Shown: positions 24,424 through 34,013, counted from the stretch's first letter. The stretch is DNA of 39,550 bases from Lachnospiraceae bacterium (GCA_022764465.1 JALERL010000056.1:1-39550); one strand, 5' to 3'. Notes: a model not told the origin generated them from the letters alone. Numbers and translations: made by a program.

Positions 24424-26136
24424 CTAGAATAAATAATACTTCTGTGCCAGTGGCAGCTCCTCGGCTGCCTCACAGGTGATCAGTTCTCCGTCTACCCGCA
24501 CCTCGTAATTCTCCGGGTTGACCTCGATATCTGCGATCACATCATTGTTTTTCATATCCTTTTTACCAATGTTGCGGCAGTTTCTGACCGGAAGTACCTG
24601 TCTTTGCAGGGACAGACGCTCCTTGATGCCTTCATCATAGGCTGCCTTTGATACGAAGGTAATACAGGAGGTCTTTCTTGCAAGACCATACGCACCAAAC
24701 ATATTCGTATAAACGACCGGCTGCGGAGTCGGGATCGATGCGTTTGCATCGCCCATCTTCGATGCCATGATAAAGCCGCCCTTGATGATCATTTCCGGCT
24801 TAACGCCAAACATTGCCGGATTCCAGAGTACCAGATCTGCCATTTTTCCGACTTCTACCGAACCGACATAATCGGAAACACCATGGGTGATCGCCGGGTT
24901 GATCGTATACTTTGCAATATATCTGCGGACACGGAAGTTATCGTTCCTCTCACTGTCTTCCGGTAACGGTCCTCGCTGTTTTTTCATCTTATCCGCGGTC
25001 TGCCACGTTCTTGTTATGACTTCTCCCACACGACCCATTGCCTGTGAATCGGAGCTCATCATGGAAAAGATTCCCATATCGTGTAAGACATCCTCTGCCG
25101 CGATCGTCTCCGGACGGATTCTTGAATCTGCAAATGCAATATCCTCCGGTACTTTTTTATCGAGATGGTGACAAACCATCAGCATATCGAGATGCTCATC
25201 CAGCGTATTTTTCGTAAATGGCATGGTCGGATTCGTAGAGGATGGAAGTACATTCGGGAAGGATGCTGCGCGGATGATATCCGGTGCATGTCCACCGCCT
25301 GCGCCCTCGGTATGATAGGTATGGATCGTTCTGCCCTTGAAGGCTGCGACCGTATCCTCTACAAAGCCGGCTTCGTTTAAGGTATCCGTATGGATGGCTG
25401 CCTGCACATCGAACTCGTCACAGACCGTCAGACAGTTATCGATAGCTGCCGGTGTAGAACCCCAGTCCTCATGCAGCTTCATGCCGCAGGCACCTGCCCG
25501 GATCTGCTCTCTGATCGTATCAAGATCTGCCGAGTTGCCCTTTCCAAGATAACCAAGGTTCATTGGAAGCTCCTCGGAAGCCTGTAACATTTTTTCAATA
25601 TTAAAACGTCCCGGTGTACAGGTCGTTGCATTTGTTCCGTCTGCCGGACCGGTACCACCACCGATCATCGTTGTGATTCCACTATATAAAGCGGTCTCTA
25701 CCTGCGTCGGGCTGATAAAATGGATATGTGTATCCAGCCCTCCTGCCGTCACGATCAGTCCCTCTCCGGCAATGACCTCTGTTCCCGCACCGATGATCAG
25801 ATTCTCGTCCACACCATCCATAATCGCAGTGTTTCCCGCCTTACCGATTCCACAGATCTTACCGTCCTTGATTCCGATGTCTGCCTTTACGATGCCCCAG
25901 TAGTCCACGATGACCGCACTGGTAATGACGGTATCCGGGCAGTTATCATCCCGTACCTTACAGGACTGTCCCATGCCATCACGCAGGGACTTGCCACCAC
26001 CGAACTTCGCCTCTTCACCGTAGGTCGCATAATCTTTTTCTACCTCAATGATCAGTGACGTATCTGCCAGACGGATACGGTCACCGGTCGTTGCACCATA
26101 CATATCTGCATATTTTGCTCTGCTTATTTTATTCAT
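24424..26136 (-). CDS. ureC: Urease alpha (catalytic) subunit UreC
   Basis: A 570-residue subunit of normal length. Active-site residues are all present: nickel ligands H137 and H139 in DTHIHF, carbamylated K220 in [10 protein letters not shown]249 and H275, flap C322 and H323 in MVCHHLD, and D363 in SSDSQAMGR. It hydrolyses urea to ammonia and carbamate. The start overlaps ureAB by 8 bp, which indicates translational coupling. There is nothing unusual in the core. The C-terminus ends in KYYLF, close to the usual RYFLF. Confidence 0.98.
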   Translation of the reverse strand: MNKISRAKYADMYGATTGDRIRLADTSLIIEVEKDYATYGEEAKFGGGKSLRDGMGQSCKVRDDNCPDTVITSAVIVDYWGIVKADIGIKDGKICGIGKAGNTAIMDGVDENLIIGAGTEVIAGEGLIVTAGGLDTHIHFISPTQVETALYSGITTMIGGGTGPADGTNATTCTPGRFNIEKMLQASEELPMNLGYLGKGNSADLDTIREQIRAGACGMKLHEDWGSTPAAIDNCLTVCDEFDVQAAIHTDTLNEAGFVEDTVAAFKGRTIHTYHTEGAGGGHAPDIIRAASFPNVLPSSTNPTMPFTKNTLDEHLDMLMVCHHLDKKVPEDIAFADSRIRPETIAAEDVLHDMGIFSMMSSDSQAMGRVGEVITRTWQTADKMKKQRGPLPEDSERNDNFRVRRYIAKYTINPAITHGVSDYVGSVEVGKMADLVLWNPAMFGVKPEMIIKGGFIMASKMGDANASIPTPQPVVYTNMFGAYGLARKTSCITFVSKAAYDEGIKERLSLQRQVLPVRNCRNIGKKDMKNNDVIADIEVNPENYEVRVDGELITCEAAEELPLAQKYYLF

Positions 26137-26827
26137 CGGTTTCTACCCCCTTGAATCCTTTTTCCTTCGCAAGCTTAAATGCCTTTTCCTTTACTGCCGG
26201 ATCGTCTATTTTTCCCTCGACCAGTGCATTTAATCCGTATCCTTCCCTTGTTCCGCCGATCTCAACCAGATTCACACGACGGGTCTCACCCGGTTCAAAA
26301 CGTACTGCCGTTCCTGCCGGAATATCCAGACGCATGCCATAGGCAAGCGCACGATTAAAGGAAAGCTGCTTGTTTACCTCGAAGAAATGATAATGGGATC
26401 CAACCTGGATCGGACGGTCTGCGGTATTCGTAACCTGGATCTGTGCCGTATCTTTTCCAGCATTCAGTTCGATCTCACCGTCTTCGACGAGCAGCTCACC
26501 CGGCTTTACCTTTCCGTTTCCGGTGATCGGATTATGTACGGTAACAAGCTTTGTTCCATCCGGGAAGGTTGCCTCTAACTGGATCTCATGGATCATCTCC
26601 GGTACTCCGTCCATGACATCCTCTGCACTCAGCATCTTCGTGCCCATGCTCATCAGCTCTGTTACACTATGTCCGTCCCTTGCAAGCTCTAAAAGTTCTG
26701 CACTGATATAGGCAATCGCCTCCGGGTAATTTAACTTTAATCCTCTTTCTTTCCGCTCCTTTGCAAGTACACCTGCAAAATGGAGCATCAGCTTATCCTG
26801 TTCCCTTGGTGTTAAATGCATCTTCAT
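26129..26827 (-). CDS. ureA: Fused urease gamma/beta subunit (UreA-UreB)
   Basis: A 232-residue fusion. Residues 1 to about 100 are the gamma subunit ([17 protein letters not shown], then [20 protein letters not shown]). Residues from about 105 are the beta subunit ([18 protein letters not shown], then [20 protein letters not shown]). The same arrangement is known from Helicobacter UreA and some Firmicutes. The start is ATG 26827 with GGAG upstream; ATG 26821 is also possible. It is the first gene of the urease operon, behind a leader that contains a strong hairpin. Confidence 0.95.
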   Translation of the reverse strand: MKMHLTPREQDKLMLHFAGVLAKERKERGLKLNYPEAIAYISAELLELARDGHSVTELMSMGTKMLSAEDVMDGVPEMIHEIQLEATFPDGTKLVTVHNPITGNGKVKPGELLVEDGEIELNAGKDTAQIQVTNTADRPIQVGSHYHFFEVNKQLSFNRALAYGMRLDIPAGTAVRFEPGETRRVNLVEIGGTREGYGLNALVEGKIDDPAVKEKAFKLAKEKGFKGVETDE

Positions 26828-26880
26828 CCTCTTTTCTCCACAAATGTGGTTATATTTTCTGTCCCAGTATCATCTGAGTA

Positions 26881-26927
26881 CAGAAAAAGGCCTTAAAAGA
26901 AACTCCGTCGTTTCCTTTAAGACCTTT
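26881..26927 (-). terminator. Strong terminator hairpin between the ATPase gene and the urease operon
   Basis: An 18-base arm (26886-26903) pairs with 26910-26927 with two or three mismatches around a 6-base loop, and the minus strand continues into TTTTTC. It can end the ATPase transcript. Because a promoter lies upstream of it (26947-26976), it may also act as an attenuator in the urease leader. Confidence 0.75.
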
Positions 26928-26946
26928 GTATTTCATTTCTAGGGAT

Positions 26947-26976
26947 ACTATAGCACACTTCCTGTTTAAAATGCAA
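26947..26976 (-). promoter_or_regulatory. Candidate urease promoter, upstream of the hairpin
   Basis: On the minus strand, TTGCAT (26971-26976), an 18-bp spacer and TATAGT (26947-26952). The leader would be about 110 bases and would include the hairpin at 26881-26927. I see no good promoter between the hairpin and ureAB. Confidence 0.5.
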
Positions 26977-26987
26977 ATAAAACTATT

Positions 26988-28388
26988 CTATTTTTGTATT
27001 GATTCCACAATATCCTTATAACTGACAAGCGTAACACTCCCCATCTCTTCTGCCTTTTTTTTACATCCCTTTGTAAATCCGGTTTTCGAAAACAGATAAT
27101 AATGTACATTTGAGTAATGGAATAACATACTTCTATCAACCAGTTTTTCCAGCACATCAAGATCAACGTTTTCATTTCTCCACTTGCACTCTGCAAATAA
27201 TGCTGTTTTTTGATCCTGTTCTCCCATGATATCTATCTCTGCCTGACATTTGTTCTTAGGATCATTTCCCCACCAGCGGCCAAGTGATGCAAACTCAACA
27301 GGTGCATTCCCGATAAGAAGCTGTTTCCACAGATATTGTGTACAAATATCTTCAAAGATTCTTCCCATATAATCACTAAGCTGATCTTTAATTTTCTTAT
27401 ATACTAAGTCTGTCGCCCCTCTCACGATCATCGAATTATTATCCAAAACAAACCGATACCAAAAATTAAACATATGATCTTCAATCGAATAGATGGATTT
27501 CTTAGACTCCTTTTCTCCATAAGGAGTTTCCTTTTTTATAATCTCAAGATTTATTAAATTCTTCAGATATCTTGCGCATACATTGGTATCTTCTCCAACC
27601 TTCGTTGATATTTCAGACATACGGGAATGCCCTGTCGCAATCGCTGTAATAATAGCTGTATAGATTGCCGGTTCTCTTACCTCCTGTTTCAAAAGATTCA
27701 CCGGTTCTTCATATAAGAATGACATTGGATTCAAAAAAGTATTTTTTATATTGTCCTCAACACTCAGGTTATCACTCATCTGTAAAAGATATTGCGGAGT
27801 TCCTCCGGCAATTCCATATATCAATGCCTTTTCTTCATCCGGCAGATTCTTAAAATATTTGCAGCTATCTTCAAAGTCGAACGGCATAACCTTCATCTGT
27901 GCAGTTCTTCTTCCATAAAGTGGTGCCTTATATGCCAGCACATGGTCTTCCATATACGACATGGATGACCCGCAAAGAATGAGCATCAATTTAGAGGTAT
28001 CTTTGCATTTATCGATCAACAACTGTAAGGTAGACGCCAGACTTTTTGAACCTCTTGCCACATATGGATACTCATCGATTGTTAAAATCACACGTTTTTT
28101 TTCAGCAATTTTAAATACATATTCAAGTGCCGCCTGATAGGATGCAAAATAAGTATCTGCCTGAATACCATTGCTGTATTCCATAATACTCTTACTTAAG
28201 TTTTCCAGATTCTGCTTCTCGTTGCTTTCCACACCCATAAAGTAGATGGATTCTTTATGATCCATAAAGTGATTGATCAGCGCAGTTTTTCCTACACGAC
28301 GACGTCCATATATAACAACAAACTCAAACTTACCGGATTTGTATAATTTCTCTAGTGCACTTAGCTCTTTCTCTCTTCCAATGAACAT
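26988..28388 (-). CDS. ATPase_2 / DUF234 family ATP-binding protein
   Basis: A 466-residue protein. The N-terminal AAA-like ATPase has Walker A GRRRVGKTAL (about 28-37), Walker B VILTIDEYPYVA, and a sensor-like LILCGSSMSYMED. A winged-helix region (RMSEISTKVGEDTNVCARYL) follows. The C-terminal DUF234 domain has a nuclease-like pattern AEIDIMGE followed by FAECKW, reminiscent of PD-(D/E)xK enzymes. The family is common in archaea and anaerobic bacteria, often in several copies, and its function is unknown; a defence or toxin role has not been shown. It is a single gene with its own unusual promoter (28415-28488) and is unrelated to its metabolic neighbours. Confidence 0.88.
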   Translation of the reverse strand: MFIGREKELSALEKLYKSGKFEFVVIYGRRRVGKTALINHFMDHKESIYFMGVESNEKQNLENLSKSIMEYSNGIQADTYFASYQAALEYVFKIAEKKRVILTIDEYPYVARGSKSLASTLQLLIDKCKDTSKLMLILCGSSMSYMEDHVLAYKAPLYGRRTAQMKVMPFDFEDSCKYFKNLPDEEKALIYGIAGGTPQYLLQMSDNLSVEDNIKNTFLNPMSFLYEEPVNLLKQEVREPAIYTAIITAIATGHSRMSEISTKVGEDTNVCARYLKNLINLEIIKKETPYGEKESKKSIYSIEDHMFNFWYRFVLDNNSMIVRGATDLVYKKIKDQLSDYMGRIFEDICTQYLWKQLLIGNAPVEFASLGRWWGNDPKNKCQAEIDIMGEQDQKTALFAECKWRNENVDLDVLEKLVDRSMLFHYSNVHYYLFSKTGFTKGCKKKAEEMGSVTLVSYKDIVESIQK

Positions 28389-28414
28389 AGCAACACCCCC
28401 AACTCTATAGACTA

Positions 28415-28488
28415 ACTATATTCCCTTTCTCCCATTTAGTCAAGTACGATTGACTAAAGTATAGTTGACTAAAATAAAATTGACTTGT
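28415..28488 (-). promoter_or_regulatory. ATPase gene promoter embedded in four TTGACTAAA half-sites at 15-bp steps
   Basis: On the minus strand the -35 TTGACT (28438-28443), 17-bp spacer and -10 TATAGT (28415-28420) are near consensus. The nine-base word TTGACTAAA, or its inverse, starts at 28435 (inverse), 28450, 28465 and 28480 (last copy ends TTGACTTGT), an exact 15-bp spacing. The first two form a perfect dyad with a 6-bp spacer that covers the -35 box. This looks like a cooperative operator. Confidence 0.6.
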
Positions 28489-28493
28489 CTTGT

Positions 28494-28877
28494 TTACCCC
28501 TTGATCTCCTGCGGTATCCCGCACACGACACGGATCACATGCTCTGCCTCTCCTGCGATCTTACAGCAGCATCGTCCGACCGTCTCACGGTATTCCCGCT
28601 CAAACGCATCCACCGGAACCAGTCCGTATCCGATCTCATCCGAGATGATCACCTGGAAGGTATTTTTTGCAAAAATATCCTGTAATGTCCCGGCCAGATC
28701 TCTTTGATCTGACAGGATTCTTTTTACCAGCAGATGAAATCCATACAGACAGCGTTTCCCGGTTACCCCATCAATATCCGCATCCTCTGCATAAAAGATC
28801 TCATCCTCTGTGATCCCATACTGTTTCATTCCATATGCAAGCTTTCCCTGATTTCTTCCACCTATGATAAAGTCCAT
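28494..28877 (-). CDS. Short CobU-like nucleotide-binding protein
   Basis: A 127-residue protein. It opens with a P-loop-like IIGGRNQGKLAYG, where CobU has GGxxSGKS. It ends with IISDEIGYGLVPVDAFEREY and GRCCCKIAGEAEHVIRVV, which match the C-terminal third of CobU/CobP. The middle is shortened and the guanylylation region is missing. Its start lies inside cobU (16-bp overlap), so both are co-translated. It may be a kinase-only or regulatory partner of CobU. This is an inference from sequence; the family occurs beside cobU in Clostridia. Confidence 0.75.
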   Translation of the reverse strand: MDFIIGGRNQGKLAYGMKQYGITEDEIFYAEDADIDGVTGKRCLYGFHLLVKRILSDQRDLAGTLQDIFAKNTFQVIISDEIGYGLVPVDAFEREYRETVGRCCCKIAGEAEHVIRVVCGIPQEIKG

Positions 28878-29407
28878 ACGTCCTCTGTTCCTTTCAAAAT
28901 GACCGGGATGGAATAGACCACCTCGACCACAAGATCTGCCTTTTTCGCAAGCATCCGGTTCACTTCCCCAAGATATGCCAGATACTGCATGCTCGATGCG
29001 TCGTACGCTTCTCCATCCGAAAACACCTCATTTGTAACAACGACAACATGTTTCGCCCGTGCAAGCAGATGGTTGATGCCTGCTTCAATCGCTGTAACAA
29101 GCTTATCATGACTTCCGTCGTCCTCAAACATCTCATTTGCTACAAGGTTCGACATACACTCCAGCAGAACCGACGCGCCCGGCTCAACCGGAACTTTTTC
29201 CAGATCAAGGTACTGTTCGATCGTCGTAAAGCCTCTGCCCTGCCGCTGCCTGCGGTGTCTTGCGATCCGTTTTTCTGCTTCTTTTCCGAAGGGCTTCATC
29301 GTTGCGATATAATACCGCGCTCCACCTGTATCGTCATGTACGACCAGCCACTTTTCTGCAAATTCCGACTTTCCACTGCCGCTTCCTCCGGTTACGACAC
29401 AAAGCAT
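28862..29407 (-). CDS. cobU: CobU, adenosylcobinamide kinase / adenosylcobinamide-phosphate guanylyltransferase
   Basis: A 181-residue protein with the P-loop TGGSGSGKSEFAE at the N-terminus. RIARHRRQR carries the histidine that is guanylylated in the family, and LLECMSNLVANEMF and VVVVTNEVFS are the later conserved strands. It phosphorylates adenosylcobinamide and activates it with GTP for nucleotide-loop assembly. Start chosen at 29407 with GGAG four bases upstream; the longer ORF has no ribosome-binding site. The usual NEVG is NEVF here. Confidence 0.88.
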   Translation of the reverse strand: MLCVVTGGSGSGKSEFAEKWLVVHDDTGGARYYIATMKPFGKEAEKRIARHRRQRQGRGFTTIEQYLDLEKVPVEPGASVLLECMSNLVANEMFEDDGSHDKLVTAIEAGINHLLARAKHVVVVTNEVFSDGEAYDASSMQYLAYLGEVNRMLAKKADLVVEVVYSIPVILKGTEDVWTLS

Positions 29408-29465
29408 TTCTCTCCACCCTCTCTCTGTTTTCATAATTAAGATATGGTATGCATACACATAGCTT

Positions 29466-30236
29466 TTACTTCAACACAAGTTCCATAAGAACGACCACAA
29501 GCAGCATCAGAAGCTCAAAGCACTGTAAAAACCAGCCTTCCAGATCGCCGGTGATCCCTCCGAATTCCTTTTTTGCCATCCGGTAATAGTATGCAAAAAA
29601 GAGTCCGCCACAAAGAATCAGCACAAGCCCACACTGCCACTGTAACAAAAGTTCTATTATTCCAGCCACAATCACATAAAAAATCAGGACTGTCCGGACA
29701 AGCTTGTGGTCTGCTGCATGTGAAAAGACTGCCAGTGTTCCGGTCTTTTTCGCTGCCGGAAAGCTGACTGCGGCAAGTCCGCTGAATGCCCTTGATGCGA
29801 CATAGCAGACTGCGATCATAAGACAGCTTTTATAAGAACCAACCATCTGATAAGCCCCATCATAAAGCAGGAAATAAACAACTGCCCAGATAATTGCAAA
29901 CGCTCCGGTATGCGGGTCCTTTAAGATCTCCAGCCTTCGCTCCTTCCCCTGATGGGAAGATCTCGCATCAATCGTGTCAATATAACCATCTGCATGGATT
30001 CCTCCGGTGACCAGAATCGGCAGTACCGTCGCAACAGCCGCATAAAAGCCTGACGAAATGCCAAGCCGCAGAGCGATTGCAAACCATAACAGCTCTAACC
30101 CACCGGTTACAATACCGATCCACGGAAAAAAGATCATGGCGTAGCGCATATTTTCTTCCTTCCACTCAAACTGTGGCACCGGAAGCTTAGAATACATGGA
30201 AAATGCTATCATACAGGAACGGATCCAGTTTCTCAT
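29466..30236 (-). CDS. cobS: CobS, adenosylcobinamide-GDP ribazoletransferase
   Basis: A 256-residue integral membrane protein with about six helices. The signature GGIHADGYIDTIDARSSH (about residues 77-94) carries the acidic metal-binding residues of the family. A second conserved segment, ILKDPHTGAFAI, follows. It joins adenosylcobinamide-GDP with alpha-ribazole (or its phosphate), which is the last assembly step. AAGGAG precedes the start, 14 bp after cobT. Confidence 0.95.
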   Translation of the reverse strand: MRNWIRSCMIAFSMYSKLPVPQFEWKEENMRYAMIFFPWIGIVTGGLELLWFAIALRLGISSGFYAAVATVLPILVTGGIHADGYIDTIDARSSHQGKERRLEILKDPHTGAFAIIWAVVYFLLYDGAYQMVGSYKSCLMIAVCYVASRAFSGLAAVSFPAAKKTGTLAVFSHAADHKLVRTVLIFYVIVAGIIELLLQWQCGLVLILCGGLFFAYYYRMAKKEFGGITGDLEGWFLQCFELLMLLVVVLMELVLK

Positions 30237-30250
30237 CTTCTTCTCCTTCT

Positions 30251-31309
30251 CTAGTCTAACTTTTCATACTGTGCGATCCCGGATGCACCGAACCGGTGCG
30301 CATTGTGATATTCTGCCAGTGCAATATCGAGGATCGGGATCAGACAGACCGCTCCGGTTCCCTCACCAAGCCGCATGCCGGCATGCACGATTGCCGGTAA
30401 GCCAAGTTTCTCCAGTACCAGCCTGCCTGCCGGTTCTTCGGTCATATGGCTTGCAAACATATAATCCACACAGCCTGCATGGATCTGCGTTGCAAGCAGC
30501 GCAGCAATCGAAGAGATCAGCCCGTCGATCACAACCGGGATCCGGTAGATTCCTCCACCTAAAAACAGTCCCACCATTGCCGCAATATCAAAACCACCTA
30601 CCTTGCTTAAGACATCCAACGGATCTGCTTTGTCCGGTGCATTCACCTCGATTGCCCGATGGATTGCTGCAATCTTACGCTGTAAGCCGTCCGAACTTAA
30701 GCCAGCGCCCCTGCCGGTGACTTCTTCCACCGGAAGATCCAACAGCACCGATGCGATCGCACTGGAAGTCGTCGTATTTCCAATTCCCATCTCTCCGGTC
30801 AACAGGATCTGATAGCCCTGCTCCTTCATCTGCCCGGCAAGCAGGATGCCGGTCTGGACCGCTGTGATCGTCTGCTCCCTTGTCATGGCGGGTCCCTTGG
30901 TCATATTCTTCGTTCCATTTGCAATCTTATACTGCAAAACACCCGGATGTGATACCTCATCCCGCATCCCGACGTCTACCGCAACCGTATCGATTCCTGC
31001 CGCATCTGCCATGATGTTGATATTCGACTTTCCTTCTGCGATCTCCACGGCAACTGCCGCTGTGACACCTGCATCTGCCTGTGTCACGCCTTCTTCGATC
31101 ACACCATTATCTGCACAGACAATAACGGCACAGCGTTTTTTTATCCGGACATCCTCCGTTCCAAAAATACCCGCCAGCCGCACCACCAGATCCTCTAACA
31201 GGCCAAGACTGCCTAACGGCTTACATACACTTGTCCAGACTGCACGGGAACGATCCATCGCAGCCTGATCGAGCGGATCTATTTTTATCGTTAATTCTTT
31301 TTCTGACAC
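30251..31309 (-). CDS. cobT: CobT, nicotinate-nucleotide:dimethylbenzimidazole phosphoribosyltransferase
   Basis: A 352-residue enzyme starting at GTG 31309, which has AAGGAG in front; an ORF extension upstream has no ribosome-binding site. Conserved segments include KPLGSLGLLEDL (substrate entry), VCADNGVIEEGV, TGEMGIGNTTTS and, near the end, MRLGEGTGA with the catalytic Glu. It makes alpha-ribazole phosphate from nicotinate mononucleotide and a lower-ligand base. No dimethylbenzimidazole genes are in the window, so the base may be taken up or be another benzimidazole or purine. Confidence 0.95.
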   Translation of the reverse strand: MSEKELTIKIDPLDQAAMDRSRAVWTSVCKPLGSLGLLEDLVVRLAGIFGTEDVRIKKRCAVIVCADNGVIEEGVTQADAGVTAAVAVEIAEGKSNINIMADAAGIDTVAVDVGMRDEVSHPGVLQYKIANGTKNMTKGPAMTREQTITAVQTGILLAGQMKEQGYQILLTGEMGIGNTTTSSAIASVLLDLPVEEVTGRGAGLSSDGLQRKIAAIHRAIEVNAPDKADPLDVLSKVGGFDIAAMVGLFLGGGIYRIPVVIDGLISSIAALLATQIHAGCVDYMFASHMTEEPAGRLVLEKLGLPAIVHAGMRLGEGTGAVCLIPILDIALAEYHNAHRFGASGIAQYEKLD

Positions 31310-31366
31310 TTCATTCTCCTTTTTTACAGATGTGATGAGCATCTTTTGACACCCCAATCCTATCTA

Positions 31367-32335
31367 CTATATCCACAGATATAAGACCATGATCCGTAGC
31401 GCCAGCATTACACCAAACGCCAGAAGCACCGTCCGGTACAACAGCCGGTTCGCTCTTTTGATATCCTCTATCTCGACCTGTCGGATCGGATCACCGATCA
31501 CTTCCTTGTGATGGACAACACCAAAATAACTCGTATCTCCTAAGAGTTCTACCTGAAGCGCACCTGCGCAGACCGCTTCCGTCTGTGCCGAATTCGGACT
31601 CGGACTTTTTTGGCGGTCACGGCGGTAGATCTTTGCTGCCTGTTTTGGATCAAAGCCACCCAGCCCGGCTGCTAAGATCATAAAAAAAGCGGAAAGCCTG
31701 GATGGAAGGAAATTGCATACATCATCCATTTTTGCAGCAAACCTGCCAAAATACAGATATTTTTCGTTCTTATAGCCTATCATAGAATCCATCGTATTGA
31801 CTGCCTTGTAAAAAAATCCAAGCACCGGGCCACCAAGCATCAGACAGACCAACGGTGCAATGCATCCATCCGATGTATTCTCTGCCACCGTTTCCACGGC
31901 TGCCTTTGCCACTCCCCACTCATCTAAGCAGTCGGTATCCCGTCCAACAATCATCGAAACCGCGTAACGCGCACCCGGCAGATCATCCCGCTTTAACGCA
32001 TCATAGACCTTCATACTCTCATCGCGCAGGGACTTTGTCGCCATGATCTGATAGCTCATCGCCGAAGCGGCTGCCACATACAGCCACGGATGAATGAGAT
32101 ACGCTGCGATTAAAAGTGCCGCTGATACCAGCACCGAAGCACCTGTTACCACGATCCAGAGTAAGATTCCCTGAAAAAATTCGATGTGGGGATTCTTTGT
32201 CCCCTTTTTCCGCAGCATCTTTTCCGTACCACTGATCAGATTACCGATCAGACGGATCGGATGAAACCAGCCCTGTGGATCTCCGATCAGAAAGTCTAAG
32301 AGTACTCCAAGGATCACTGCAATCGTTGTATACAT
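31367..32335 (-). CDS. cbiB: CbiB, adenosylcobinamide-phosphate synthase
   Basis: A 322-residue membrane protein beginning with GVLLDFLIGDPQGWFHPIRL, the CbiB signature, and with ENTSDGCIAPLVCLMLGGPV and KAVNTMDSMIGYKNEKY in the middle. It attaches aminopropanol phosphate to adenosylcobyric acid. AAGGAG precedes the start, and the gene overlaps cobD by 22 bp. It takes cobyric acid produced by CbiZ, encoded in the same block. Confidence 0.95.
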   Translation of the reverse strand: MYTTIAVILGVLLDFLIGDPQGWFHPIRLIGNLISGTEKMLRKKGTKNPHIEFFQGILLWIVVTGASVLVSAALLIAAYLIHPWLYVAAASAMSYQIMATKSLRDESMKVYDALKRDDLPGARYAVSMIVGRDTDCLDEWGVAKAAVETVAENTSDGCIAPLVCLMLGGPVLGFFYKAVNTMDSMIGYKNEKYLYFGRFAAKMDDVCNFLPSRLSAFFMILAAGLGGFDPKQAAKIYRRDRQKSPSPNSAQTEAVCAGALQVELLGDTSYFGVVHHKEVIGDPIRQVEIEDIKRANRLLYRTVLLAFGVMLALRIMVLYLWI

Positions 32336-33381
32336 GATCTGCTCCTTTCTGCCACCTGCTCCATTGCCCGGATCAGACGCTCATTGTCCGCATGACTCTT
32401 TACCGCCACCCGGAAAAAGCCCTTGCCAAGGCCGCGGTAATTGCTACAGTCGCGGATCAGAATCCCATGTGAAAGCAGTTTTTCCTGTAAGTCTTCCTCT
32501 GCTTCAAAAAGAAGATAATTCGCCTTTGATGGATAGAGTGTTTTTACAAGCGGTCTTAATTCCGCTTCCAGATACAGCCGCTCTTTTTTCAGGTATTCCC
32601 TGCTTCGTATTACAAATTCCTCTTCCCTGCATGCGGCAATCCCTGCAGCCTGTGCCGGTGTGGAAACCGGCCACGGCTGTCTGCTATACTGCATGCGCGC
32701 TAAAAGATCCGTGTCTGTGCAGATCCCATACCCCAGCCGGATTCCGGCAAGTCCGAACATCTTCGTAAAGGAACGCAGGATAAAAATATGCTTCTTTTGA
32801 AAGATCTCCTGTATAAGATCCGGCTGCTCCTTTGGATCTAAGAACTCCATAAAACAGGCATCAAGCACCAGAAAAATATGCTTTTGTCCACATACCCGAA
32901 TGATCTGTGCAAGCAGTTTTCGGTCAATCGTCTGCCCTGTCGGATTATTCGGTGAACACAGATATGCAACATCTATCTCTTCGGTCAGAAGCTCCAGATA
33001 ATCCTCCTGTAACCGGAACCGGTTCTCTTTTTTTAATTCATAAAAATGAAGCTCACTGTCACAGACCCGGAGGGAATCCTCGTATTCTGCAAAACATGGA
33101 GAAAGCAGGAGCGCATGCTTCGGACGTAATGCCAGTGCCAGTGTATACAAAAGCTCCGCCGCACCATTTCCGCAGATCACTGCATCGGCCGGACAGTGTT
33201 CCCGTTCTGCCAGCTTAGTTCTTAACGCGCGGCACTCACAGTCCGGGTAATGCATGAGTCCGGTAAGACTTTCCCGGATTGCCTGCATGACTGCCTCCGG
33301 CATTTCGATCGGATTGATATTTGCTGAAAAATCAATCACATCCGGGTGCGTATACACATCTCCACCATGTTCGTTCCACAT
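32314..33381 (-). CDS. cobD: CobD, L-threonine-O-3-phosphate decarboxylase
   Basis: A 355-residue PLP enzyme of the aminotransferase fold. Key segments are DFSANINPIEMPE near the start, ICGNGAAELLY, YLCSPNNPTGQ, and the PLP lysine in LRSFTKMFGLAGIRLGY. It produces (R)-1-amino-2-propanol phosphate, the substrate of CbiB. The similarity to histidinol-phosphate aminotransferases is expected, and the operon context settles the role. AAGGAG precedes the start; overlap with cobC is 46 bp. Confidence 0.93.
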   Translation of the reverse strand: MWNEHGGDVYTHPDVIDFSANINPIEMPEAVMQAIRESLTGLMHYPDCECRALRTKLAEREHCPADAVICGNGAAELLYTLALALRPKHALLLSPCFAEYEDSLRVCDSELHFYELKKENRFRLQEDYLELLTEEIDVAYLCSPNNPTGQTIDRKLLAQIIRVCGQKHIFLVLDACFMEFLDPKEQPDLIQEIFQKKHIFILRSFTKMFGLAGIRLGYGICTDTDLLARMQYSRQPWPVSTPAQAAGIAACREEEFVIRSREYLKKERLYLEAELRPLVKTLYPSKANYLLFEAEEDLQEKLLSHGILIRDCSNYRGLGKGFFRVAVKSHADNERLIRAMEQVAERSRSCIQRLQ

Positions 33382-33956
33382 ATAACTTCTCCTTCCCTGC
33401 GCTTTACCTGACAGATATATCCGACTCCATTTTCACACGCATAATCATAAAAGCTTTTCTCCGGTCTGCCATAGATCTCTAACAGCTGCATGATCGTTCC
33501 TCCATGTACGACACACGCCACCCTTTTCGCCTGCGCCTTGTCGCAGATCTCTAACATCTTATGAAAACCTGTCATACACCGGTCGCGGACTGCTTCCCTG
33601 CTTTCCCCGCCCGGAAACGGAAGTATTCCGTTGCTGTCGATCCATTGCCTGTAATGCACATTTTCTGCCAGCTCCAGATAATTCTTATTCTCAAATTCTC
33701 CGAAATCAGTCTCGCGATATTCCGGAACCACGAAAATCTCTCTTCCCGGGAAGATCAGTTCCGCTGTCTGTCTGCATCGCAGCATCGGGGATGTAAAAAT
33801 CAGATCACTGTTTTGCCAGTCATCATAACGATGTTCCTGTATATACTGACGGACCTCATCCCTGCCCTGCTCACACAATTCTTCATCTGTCCGTCCGATA
33901 TACCGTTTTTTCAGATTGCCCTTTGTTTTCCCATGCCGGATCAACATAAGTTCCAT
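33336..33956 (-). CDS. cobC: CobC-like alpha-ribazole phosphatase (histidine phosphatase superfamily)
   Basis: About 206 residues with the phosphohistidine motif LMLIRHGKTKGN at the N-terminus, SPMLRCRQTAELIF, ETDFGEFE and CVVHGGTIMQLLE, all typical of the family. In a cobalamin operon the expected role is removal of phosphate from alpha-ribazole phosphate or cobalamin phosphate. The start is uncertain: ATG 33956, or GTG 33968 which extends the protein by four residues. Confidence 0.88.
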   Translation of the reverse strand: MELMLIRHGKTKGNLKKRYIGRTDEELCEQGRDEVRQYIQEHRYDDWQNSDLIFTSPMLRCRQTAELIFPGREIFVVPEYRETDFGEFENKNYLELAENVHYRQWIDSNGILPFPGGESREAVRDRCMTGFHKMLEICDKAQAKRVACVVHGGTIMQLLEIYGRPEKSFYDYACENGVGYICQVKRREGEVICGTNMVEMCIRTRM

Positions 33957-34013
33957 CGGAATCTTCACACCTTTCTCTTATCCTGCACACTTCCTGCTCC
34001 GGAAATGAATCTT

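Noticed and set aside
26988-28388. Phage or plasmid defence system built on the ATPase
   Set aside because: The DUF234 ATPase stands alone with no partner toxin or nuclease gene next to it, so a defence call is not supported.
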